In this document: piece by piece, positions 1 through 9,246 of the stretch
Numbering within the stretch: position 1 is the first letter of the stretch
Layout of the letters: each line of letters opens with the position of its first letter
NCBI GenBank assembly: GCA_031404155.1
Contig: JANNGZ010000474.1
Span: 1-20,243, forward strand
From: JANNGZ01 sp031404155
GTDB taxonomy: Bacteria > Pseudomonadota > Gammaproteobacteria > Burkholderiales > Burkholderiaceae_C
DNA: 20,243 nucleotides
Direction of reading: 5' to 3'
Notes under the pieces: model-generated
Database searches by the model: none
What the model saw: only the letters and a program-made list of their open reading frames with translations
What the model was told of the DNA's origin: nothing
Program-made: the position numbers and the translations under genes

Positions 1-880
1 GGCCGATGCCGAACAGCTCGGCAATCGCCTCGCGGTATTGCTCCAACCCGACCGAGTTGGTGTTGTGGTGCGAGCCGCCTTCCACCAGCACGAAGCGCTT
101 CGGTGCACGCGCACGCTCGAACAGCGCGCGGCCGAGTTCGGGGCGGATCGTGGTGTCGTTGGCGCCATGCACCACCAGCACCGGCACGCCGACCTCGGCA
201 ATGCTGCGGCCGGCGTCAAAGCGCTGGGTGATCAGCGGCCCCACCGGCAGCCAGCCCCACTTGTAGCTGCTGACCACATCGGGTATCGAGGTGAAGCTGC
301 CTTCGACGAGCAAGCCGCTGGCGTCCTTGACCTGCGTGGCGAGCTGCACCGCGATCGCGCCGCCGAGCGAATGGCCGAAGACGAAACGCTGGCTCTTCGG
401 GTGCTGCTGCACCAGCCAGTCCCAGGCCGCGCGGGCGTCTTCCACCGCGAGCGTTTCCGACGGCAGCTCGTTCGTGCTCTGGCCGAAGCCACGGTAGTCG
501 ATGCCGAGCACCGCGAAGCCGAGGTCGTGCATGCGGCGCATGCGGTGGGCGCTGGCACGCACGTCCCAGCGGGCGCCGTGAAGGTAGAGCATCACCGGCG
601 CGTCGGCCTTGCCGTCCTGCGGCACCCACAGCGCATGCAGCTTCACCGGTTGCCCGCTTTCGCGCGACGCGAATTCGATCCAGCGCTCCTGCATGCCTTG
701 CGCCGCTTGCAGGCCGCCCCACCAGGTGCGGTCGGTGGGCGCGAAGATCCACTTGCGCTGCTGTTGGTCGAGCGTGGCGCAGCCGGCGAAAAGGCCCAAG
801 CCGAGCAAGGCCGCGGCGGCGATTTGCCCGCTGCGGCGGCGCGGGGAAGAAGACGAAGTCGAGGTCGAGGTCAATGTCAT
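1..880 (-). CDS. Lipoprotein alpha/beta hydrolase (BEM46/YfhR-like), 3' end outside window
   Basis: This is an alpha/beta-fold serine hydrolase, probably lipid-anchored in the envelope; its substrate is unknown. Translating the minus strand from the ATG at 880-878 gives an open frame to the window edge (about 293 codons). The N-terminus has a Ser/Thr run, basic PRRR, a hydrophobic stretch and a lipobox ending LFAGC (Cys about 34). Next come an oxyanion-type LYLHG segment (about 98-102), GIDYRGFGQS (about 127-136) and the nucleophile elbow GHSLGG (Ser about 171). The probable acid lies in VHGANDTTI and the probable His in GGSHHN, so the whole triad is inside the window. The gene follows mutL by 55 bp on the same strand and may be co-transcribed with it. 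The C-terminus and stop are not visible. ORFs in the other minus frames here are Arg/Ala-rich shadows. Confidence 0.88.
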   Translation of the reverse strand, partial: MTLTSTSTSSSSPRRRSGQIAAAALLGLGLFAGCATLDQQQRKWIFAPTDRTWWGGLQAAQGMQERWIEFASRESGQPVKLHALWVPQDGKADAPVMLYLHGARWDVRASAHRMRRMHDLGFAVLGIDYRGFGQSTNELPSETLAVEDARAAWDWLVQQHPKSQRFVFGHSLGGAIAVQLATQVKDASGLLVEGSFTSIPDVVSSYKWGWLPVGPLITQRFDAGRSIAEVGVPVLVVHGANDTTIRPELGRALFERARAPKRFVLVEGGSHHNTNSVGLEQYREAIAELFGIG

Positions 881-935
881 CGGGTGTCCAGGTTCGGTTC
901 GGCCACGGCTGCAAGGGCGGCACTGTGCTGCGGCG

Positions 936-2993
936 TCAGCGCCCGCGCAGGAACAGGGTGTCGAGTTCCTTCATCGTCAACTGCCGCCAGGTGGGCCGGC
1001 CGTGGTTGCATTGGTCGGAGCGTTCGGTGCGCTCCATGTCGCGCAGCAGCGCGTTCATCTCGTCAACGCCGAGGCGGCGGTTTGCGCGGACCGCGCCATG
1101 GCAGGCCATGGTCGAGAGGATTTCGTGCTGCGCCCGCGCGAGCAGCTGGTGGCCCGCGTCTTCGGCATGTTCGGCCAACTCGGCGAGCACGCTGCGCGCC
1201 AGCGCCACCGCGTCGCCACCGGCCAGCGCCGCCGGTGTGCTGCGCACCGCGAGCGATGTGGCCGAGATCTGGGTCACCTCCAGGCCCAGCGCTTCGAGCG
1301 TGCCGGCCTGCGCCTGTGCGGTGGCGATCTCCTGCGCGGTGGCGGCAAAGGTGGCCGGGATCAGCAGCGGCTGCGCCTGGATGCGCGAGTTGTCCAGGTG
1401 CGCCTTGAGCCGCTCGTAGACGATGCGCTCGTGTGCCGCGTGCATGTCGACGATCACCAGGCCGTGCGTGTTCTCGGCCAGGATGTAGGCGCCGCCGAGC
1501 TGGGACAGTGCGCGGCCGAGCGGCCAGGTATCCGGCGGCTCGGAGGTCGGTGCCGCTGGAGGGCCCGGCTGTTCGACGCGCGCCCACGCAGGCTGTGGTT
1601 CTTCAGCGCGAAAGGCCGCCCAGGTTTCCAGGCCGAGCCCGGCCTGGCCGGGTGACGACGCCCGCCGAACTCCGTCGAAGCCGTATCCGCTCCCTCCCCC
1701 TTGACGGGGGAGGGCTGGGGTGGGGGTGGGGAGGTGCGCATCGGCTGCCCTTGAAGCGCCACCACGCCCACCCCCATCCCAACCTTCCCCCGTCAAGGGG
1801 GCGCGCTGCGCCCCCTGCTGGGAATCATTACGCCCACCCCCATCCCAACCTTCCCCCGTCAAGGGGGAAGGGGCAAACCCAAACGCGTGTAGCGGCAAGG
1901 GCGTCGGCGTATGCGCTTGCGGCACCGCCAACGCGTTCTCCACCGCATGCCGCACGGCCTGGTGCACCTCACGCGAATCGCGGAAGCGCACTTCGATCTT
2001 GGTCGGGTGCACGTTGACGTCGACCCGCTGCGCGTCGATCGCGATGAAGAGCACATAGCTCGGCTGGCGGTGGCCGTGCAGCACGTCTTCGTAGGCGCTG
2101 CGCACACCGTGGGCGATCAGGCGGTCGCGCACGAAGCGGCCGTTGACGAACACGTACTGCTGGTCGGCGCGGGTGCGCGCGGCGTCAGGTGTGCCGGCGC
2201 GGCCCCAGACCTTCACCGCGCCGCCTTCGTGTTTCACCGTGCGGCTGGCGTCGGTGAAGGCGGCGCCGAGCACCTCGGCCAGGCGGCGCTCGATGTCGGC
2301 GGCACGCCACTGTTCAACCAGCCGCCCCTCGTGCCAGACCGCGAAGGCGACATCAGGCCGCACCAGCGCATGCCGGCGCACCGCGTCGACGCAGTGCGCC
2401 AGTTCGGTGGCGTCGGTCTTGAGGAACTTGCGCCGCGCGGGGGTGGCGAAAAAGAGTTCGCGCACCTCCACGGTGGTGCCGACGCCGCGGGCCATCGGCG
2501 CGATCTCGCCCGAGCGGGCGTCGATGCGGGTGGCGTGCGGCGCACCGGCGTCGCGGCTGGCGATGTTCAGCTCGGCCACCGACGCGATGGCCGCAAGCGC
2601 CTCGCCGCGAAAGCCCATCGTCGCCACGTTTTCCAGGTCGGCCAGCGAGCCGATCTTGCTGGTGGCGTGCCGGCGCAGCGCCAGCGGCAGCTCGGCCGCG
2701 GCAATGCCGCAGCCGTCGTCCTCGACCACGATGCGGCGCACCCCGCCGGCCTCCAGGCGCAGCACCACGCTCGTGGCGCCGGCGTCCAGCGCGTTGTCGA
2801 GCAACTCGCGCACCACCGAGCCCGGGCGCTCGATCACCTCGCCGGCGGCGATCTGGCTCACCAGCTCGTCGGGCAGGTCGCGGATCGGGCGCGCGGGCGG
2901 GCGTGCCGATGCGGGTGCCGGCGCCTGGACCGGCGCCCGCGCCGATGCCGGTCCGTCGCTCAACAGGCCGGGGGCGTCGTGGGGCGCAATCAT
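936..2993 (-). CDS. mutL: DNA mismatch repair protein MutL (endonuclease type)
   Basis: MutL couples mismatch recognition by MutS to strand removal. The 685-aa protein has the GHKL ATPase motifs in order: IAAGEVIERP, ELLDNALDAGA, DDGCGI, ATSKI, GFRGEAL and GVGTTVEVRELFFATPARRKFL. A linker of about residues 355-490 follows, then a C-terminal dimerisation/endonuclease domain. That domain has DMHAAHERIVYE (about 513), matching DQHA(X)2E(X)4E with Met for Gln. It also has ACHGAVRA and CNHGRPTW, which fit the metal-binding motifs of nicking MutL proteins found in lineages without MutH. The ATG at 2993 was chosen because upstream codons extend into the divergent dedA and look non-coding. The linker is unusual: it contains three copies of a dispersed hairpin repeat, all read in frame. 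A hydrolase gene follows after 55 bp. Confidence 0.97.
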   Translation of the reverse strand: MIAPHDAPGLLSDGPASARAPVQAPAPASARPPARPIRDLPDELVSQIAAGEVIERPGSVVRELLDNALDAGATSVVLRLEAGGVRRIVVEDDGCGIAAAELPLALRRHATSKIGSLADLENVATMGFRGEALAAIASVAELNIASRDAGAPHATRIDARSGEIAPMARGVGTTVEVRELFFATPARRKFLKTDATELAHCVDAVRRHALVRPDVAFAVWHEGRLVEQWRAADIERRLAEVLGAAFTDASRTVKHEGGAVKVWGRAGTPDAARTRADQQYVFVNGRFVRDRLIAHGVRSAYEDVLHGHRQPSYVLFIAIDAQRVDVNVHPTKIEVRFRDSREVHQAVRHAVENALAVPQAHTPTPLPLHAFGFAPSPLTGEGWDGGGRNDSQQGAQRAPLTGEGWDGGGRGGASRAADAHLPTPTPALPRQGGGSGYGFDGVRRASSPGQAGLGLETWAAFRAEEPQPAWARVEQPGPPAAPTSEPPDTWPLGRALSQLGGAYILAENTHGLVIVDMHAAHERIVYERLKAHLDNSRIQAQPLLIPATFAATAQEIATAQAQAGTLEALGLEVTQISATSLAVRSTPAALAGGDAVALARSVLAELAEHAEDAGHQLLARAQHEILSTMACHGAVRANRRLGVDEMNALLRDMERTERSDQCNHGRPTWRQLTMKELDTLFLRGR
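1696..1730 (-). repeat. Dispersed hairpin repeat, copy 1 (inverted relative to copies 2 and 3)
   Basis: The reverse complement matches copies 2 and 3 with three differences over 35 bp. The surrounding 1692-1714 forms a 9-bp hairpin (CCCTCCCCC / GGGGGAGGG, 5-nt loop). Inside mutL it is read as LPTPTPALPRQGGGS, about residues 421-434. Confidence 0.85.
1765..1801 (+). repeat. Dispersed hairpin repeat, copy 2
   Basis: These 37 bp are identical to 1831-1867. A second perfect hairpin continues from it at 1797-1815 (GGGGGCGC, loop GCT, GCGCCCCC). In mutL it encodes PLTGEGWDGGGR in the linker, about residues 397-410. Confidence 0.9.
1831..1867 (+). repeat. Dispersed hairpin repeat, copy 3
   Basis: This is a perfect 37-bp direct repeat of copy 2, offset by 66 bp (22 codons), so the mutL frame is kept. 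Positions 1849-1871 form a 9-bp stem (CCTTCCCCC / GGGGGAAGG) with a 5-nt loop. It encodes SPLTGEGWDGGGR, about residues 374-388 of MutL. Confidence 0.9.
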
Positions 2994-3037
2994 GCCGCGA
3001 TTGTCGCAGCGCCCGCAGAGGCGGCGAGCGCGGCACG

Positions 3038-3043
3038 GATAAT
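3038..3043 (+). promoter_or_regulatory. Possible -10 element for dedA
   Basis: GATAAT lies 8 bp before the dedA ATG. There is no purine-rich ribosome binding site in between, so transcription from here would give a leaderless or nearly leaderless mRNA. I see no convincing -35 box. Confidence 0.35.
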
Positions 3044-3051
3044 CCGCCTCC

Positions 3052-3732
3052 ATGGAAATCATCGCCTGGCTGGTCGACTTCATCCTGCATGTCGACATCC
3101 ACCTCACCACCTTCGTGCAGACCTACGGTGCCTGGGTGTATTTGCTGCTGTTCGCGATCATCTTCGTCGAGACCGGCGTGGTGGTGATGCCCTTCCTGCC
3201 TGGCGACTCGCTGCTCTTCGTGGTCGGCGCCTTGTGCGGCCTGGGCTTGATGCAGTTGCCGCTCTCGATGCTGGTGCTCACCGCGGCGGCGATCCTGGGC
3301 AACCAGACCAACTACACCATCGGACGCTACTTCGGGCCCAAGGTGTTCCAGTGGGAGGACTCGCGCTTTTTCAACCGCCGGGCCTTCAACCAGGCCCATG
3401 CGTTCTACGAGCAGTACGGCGGCATCACCATCGTGCTGGCGCGCTTCATGCCCTTCCTGCGCACCTTCGCCCCCTTCGTCGCCGGCGTGGCCGAGATGAC
3501 GCGCGCCAAGTTCACGTTCTACGACGTCAGCGGCGGCGCGCTGTGGGTCGGCAGCCTGACGCTCGCCGGCTACCTGTTCGGCAACATCCCATTCGTGAAG
3601 GAACATCTGGACAAGATCATCTGGGCGATGATTTTGATTCCGGGTTTGATCGCGCTCTTCGGCGCCTGGAAGGCGCGGCGGGCCGAGGCCGCGAAGGCGG
3701 CGAGCTCGGCGGCGAGTTCGGTGGCGCGCTGA
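3052..3732 (+). CDS. DedA-family inner-membrane protein
   Basis: DedA/VTT-domain proteins are inner-membrane proteins linked to lipid scrambling (undecaprenyl phosphate or phospholipid recycling) and proton-motive-force homeostasis. The 226-aa product has the family layout: FVETGVVVMPFLPGDSLLF near residues 39-59, with the acidic E and D expected of the family, then GNQTNYTIGRYFG. The diagnostic ARFMPFLRTFAPFVAG near 131-146 carries the conserved arginines, and hydrophobic segments run to GLIALFGAW. The basic/Ala-Ser tail ends in a 12-bp tandem duplication (AASSAASS). The ATG at 3052 has no visible Shine-Dalgarno. The gene is divergent from mutL with a 58-bp gap. Which DedA paralogue this is cannot be fixed from sequence alone. 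Confidence 0.95.
   Translation: MEIIAWLVDFILHVDIHLTTFVQTYGAWVYLLLFAIIFVETGVVVMPFLPGDSLLFVVGALCGLGLMQLPLSMLVLTAAAILGNQTNYTIGRYFGPKVFQWEDSRFFNRRAFNQAHAFYEQYGGITIVLARFMPFLRTFAPFVAGVAEMTRAKFTFYDVSGGALWVGSLTLAGYLFGNIPFVKEHLDKIIWAMILIPGLIALFGAWKARRAEAAKAASSAASSVAR
3697..3720 (+). repeat. 12-bp tandem repeat x2 at the dedA 3' end
   Basis: Units GCGGCGAGCTCG and GCGGCGAGTTCG differ at one base and encode AASS twice. The next 12 bp (GTGGCGCGCTGA) starts similarly and carries the stop codon. Confidence 0.8.
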
Positions 3733-3740
3733 GCGGCAGG

Positions 3741-3821
3741 CGGTCGGCTCGTCGCAGCGGCGGCTCACCCCATGTCGCGCTCGCGCTCGATGCTCGCTTA
3801 CACGATCGCCGCAGCCGATCG
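3741..3821. other. Interrupted inverted repeat between dedA and the PEP-CTERM gene
   Basis: The 186-bp spacer 3733-3918 holds no ORF I would support. CGGTCGGCT (3741-3749) pairs with AGCCGATCG (3813-3821) with one G-T, and GCGGCG (3757-3762) pairs with CGCCGC (3807-3812), separated by a 7-nt one-sided bulge. It could act as a dedA transcription terminator, although there is no T-run. It vaguely resembles the element after xerD. Confidence 0.35.
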
Positions 3822-3848
3822 ATCGCCTGTTACGCAGCGTCCCCCTAA

Positions 3849-3864
3849 CAGGCAGGGTTGCCTG
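3849..3864. other. Short perfect hairpin upstream of the PEP-CTERM gene
   Basis: CAGGCA, loop GGGT, TGCCTG lies 55 bp before the PEP-CTERM start codon. It could be a leader hairpin or an operator half-site pair. There is no T-run to make it a canonical terminator. Confidence 0.3.
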
Positions 3865-3906
3865 CGTTGCCGAGACTCCTGACCATGAAAGCTCACGATC
3901 CCAATC

Positions 3907-3912
3907 AGGAGG
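3907..3912 (+). promoter_or_regulatory. Strong Shine-Dalgarno of the PEP-CTERM gene
   Basis: A perfect AGGAGG sits 6 nt before the ATG at 3919. It fixes the start and is the best ribosome binding site in the window, where most genes have weak or none. Confidence 0.85.
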
Positions 3913-3918
3913 TGTGAC

Positions 3919-4710
3919 ATGGCGAACATCCACTCGCGAGTACGAGGCACTGCTCAAGCGCTCGCGCTGTTTGCAACCCTGTGGTCGGCGGCAACACCCG
4001 CGGGCGCCGTGGTGGTGCGATACGACCTCGACAACGGCACGCTGTCGGTCAACGCCGGCGGCGGTGTGCTGGACTCGTTTGAGTCCGACGCGTTCGGCAT
4101 CGGCGATCAAACCTTTTCGCCGACCGTGCCGAACACTTTCCGGCCGCTTCAGTTGGACATTCAGTTCTGGGACCTGCAGACCAACATGCCGCAGACGCTG
4201 TCGCTGGCGACACTCGGGCTCGGCGGTGCGCAGAACGCGCCCACGACGTTCGGCGGCCTGAGCACGCCGGTGGGCGGCCACAGCTTCGGGCCGAGCATGA
4301 TCGTCTCGAACTCCATGGTGGACCTGGACGTCTTCACGGTGGCCAATTCCACCATCGTGCCTTGGGTGGCGGCGGGTGCGCTGGCGGTTGACTTCAATGC
4401 CACGGGTGGTTCGGTATGCGGGCATGGTGCCGACAATGACTGCGACTTCGGCGCCCGCCTGCCCGACATGCTCGACGGCGCCGGCACGCTCAGCTTGTCG
4501 GGTTTCACGGTCAACTTCGATTTCGGCGTGGTCGAGCCGACGACCTTCAACACCTTCCAGTTCAGCCTGATCAGCCCGTCGCTGTCTTACGTGACGACGC
4601 CGATTCCCGAGCCCGGTACCGTGGCGTTGATGCTGGGCGGGTTGGCCGCTGTCTCAGCATGGGCTCGGCGCCGCAACAAGGCATTGCCCCAGGCCCACGG
4701 CGCCGGCTAG
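3919..4710 (+). CDS. PEP-CTERM sorting domain-containing surface protein
   Basis: This 263-aa exported protein is predicted to be processed by an exosortase after the C-terminal sorting signal. It has a Sec signal peptide with cleavage near TPAGA (about residue 30). A beta-rich, Asn/Thr/Gly-rich body without a catalytic motif I recognise follows. It contains one cysteine pair (VCGHGADNDCDFG, about 170-182). The end is IPEPGTVALMLGGLAAVSAW then ARRR, from residue 229: the PEP motif, membrane helix and basic cluster. Nine residues follow ARRR-NK, which is slightly longer than the usual ending. No exosortase or prosortase-system gene is in the window, so the processing enzyme must be elsewhere. 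The body may be an extracellular matrix or adhesion component, but that is unproven. Transcription converges with the next gene. Confidence 0.9.
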   Translation: MANIHSRVRGTAQALALFATLWSAATPAGAVVVRYDLDNGTLSVNAGGGVLDSFESDAFGIGDQTFSPTVPNTFRPLQLDIQFWDLQTNMPQTLSLATLGLGGAQNAPTTFGGLSTPVGGHSFGPSMIVSNSMVDLDVFTVANSTIVPWVAAGALAVDFNATGGSVCGHGADNDCDFGARLPDMLDGAGTLSLSGFTVNFDFGVVEPTTFNTFQFSLISPSLSYVTTPIPEPGTVALMLGGLAAVSAWARRRNKALPQAHGAG

Positions 4711-4739
4711 CCCGTTCGAGCAGGCAGCCGCTGGGTGTA

Positions 4740-4764
4740 CCCGGCGCCCAACCCCGGCGCCGGG
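4740..4764. terminator. Candidate bidirectional terminator hairpin
   Basis: A perfect 9-bp GC-only stem (CCCGGCGCC / GGCGCCGGG) with a 7-nt loop fills most of the 69-bp gap between two convergent genes. There is no T-tract on either side, so intrinsic termination is plausible but not certain. Confidence 0.55.
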
Positions 4765-4779
4765 CCACAAGCCGAGCCG

Positions 4780-6116
4780 CTAACGCCGCCGCGGCGCGAT
4801 ACGCGACTCCAGCGGCGCCACTTTGTACGAAGGCAGGAAGCGGCAGCCGCGGCCATCGGTGTCGTGGGCCTCGCAGCGCTCGGCCACCGACGCAGGCGTG
4901 GGCTTGTCGGCACGCTCGACCCAGTCGAGCAGGGCGGCCATCGCGGCGAGGTATTGGGCGTCGCTCAGGTAGCTGTGTTCGGCGTCTGCGGTGAACACCT
5001 GCACCAGGCGCTCGGCGCTCCCGCCTTGGGCCATGGTGTCGCGGAACTGCGATTGCAGTTCGACAAACGCGGTCGGGTCGTCCACCGCATGCAGGCTGAG
5101 CACCGGCACCGGGATGCGGCCCTGCGGGTCGGTGTCGGCGGCGAACGCGGCCACGGCCGCGGGGTCGGCGGCGTAACGTGCCACACGGGCGTTCAGCGCC
5201 TCGTCGTCGTTCGAGCCGACGTAGCGCGCGCCGATGTTGCCGAACGGGTTGCGCCCGCCGAGGCGCTTGAACACGATGTCCTGGAAGTGCCAGGTGGCCC
5301 AGTTCAAGTGGCCGAGCAGCGAGCGCTCGGGGATGCGCACCGTCTTGAGCAGCGCGTCGAGCTTCTGTTGTTGTTCGGCACTGCGCTGTTCGGGCTTGAG
5401 ACGGATTCCGGTGCAGTCGTTGACACGCGTCGCCAGTTCATTGCGGCTGAGCTTGCTCTCAAGCGGCAGGCCCTGCCAGAGCGGGTACTGCGGCTCGTCA
5501 GCACGCGGGTGGTTGGCGCACAGGGCCTGGTAGATCACGCGCAGGTCGAGCCGGAAGTCGTAGGAGCGGGTGCCGCCGCCAAGCACGCCGCTGGTGAGCA
5601 GCAGCGCGTCATACGGCGGTTTGCCCGCGGCGTCCTGGGTCGCGAACATCTCGCCGGCTCTGGCCGCGACGCCTGCGCCCCAGCTCTGGCCGTGCAGCAC
5701 GGTGCGGCGCGGCGGGCCGAACTCGGCCGCAAATTCGGCGATGAACAGCTTGCGCAGGCGCTCGGTGTCTTCCGCCGCCGAGCGCACCGCCACACCACCC
5801 TGGCGGAAGCCCGAGCCGGCATAGGCGAAGCCGGCGCGCGGCCAGACCGACCAGCGCTTCAAGTCCTCCAGCGCACGCTCGGCCTTGGGCTCGCCCAGCT
5901 CGGGCCCGCCGTGCGCATGCATCACGAGCACGCCGTTCCACTTTGGCGGCATCGCGACCCAGGCAAACGCGCCGGCTTCGTCCTGGCCGGCGAAGCAGCG
6001 GGTGAGCGCGGGCAAGTTGTCGGGACAGGGGCTGTTCGCAAGCTGCGGGCTGGCCTGAGACATGAGCGGCAGCAGGGGCAGGACGCACAGCGCGAGCCGG
6101 AGGGTTGCGGTGGTTT

Positions 6117-6120
<4 letters not shown>
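4780..6120 (-). CDS. Secreted alpha/beta hydrolase (serine esterase/peptidase-like)
   Basis: This is a 446-aa exported serine hydrolase of unknown substrate. The N-terminus is a Sec signal peptide (KTTATLRLALCVLPLLPLM, cleavage near SQA-SP). VMHAHGGPE (about 67-75) gives the oxyanion HGG, and GQSWGAG supplies the nucleophile (Ser 146). A cap or insertion of about 100 residues follows, with Cys in ALCANHP and VNDCTG. VDDPTAF probably gives the acid and AEHSYLSD the His. Cys pairs near 32/42 and in the C-terminal RCEAHDTDGRGC suggest disulphides, consistent with the periplasm. The ATG at 6120 overlaps the stop of the upstream S9 peptidase as ATGA, implying translational coupling and joint action. 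An in-frame upstream extension inside the peptidase gene was rejected because it lacks a signal peptide. Confidence 0.88.
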
Positions 6121-8138
<2,018 letters not shown>

Positions 8139-8214
8139 GCGGCTCCTGATGACCCAAGGTGTTGTTCAGGCTTGTGTCGGCTGCGCCACGGCTCGGCGTG
8201 GTGACGCTCGCCCG

Positions 8215-9225
<1,011 letters not shown>

Positions 9226-9246
9226 GTTCGTCGTCTCCTCGGAGGT

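Noticed and set aside
38..1408. Long plus-strand ORF (456 codons) over the left hydrolase and mutL
   Set aside because: It lies opposite two well-supported genes and its translation is Arg/Ala/His-rich without any fold or motif. This is the normal antisense shadow of GC-rich coding DNA.
1690..1872. CRISPR-like array in the mutL linker
   Set aside because: There are only three copies, one inverted, and the direct pair is separated by 29 bp of coding sequence. The gene reads through in frame and no cas genes are present.
1911..3848. 645-codon plus-strand ORF across mutL and dedA
   Set aside because: It is antisense to mutL and then out of frame with dedA. The composition is that of a reverse-complement shadow.
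2353..4425. 690-codon minus-strand ORF
   Set aside because: It overlaps dedA, the PEP-CTERM gene and mutL in a wrong frame. It has no domain, and its C-terminal part is mutL out of frame.
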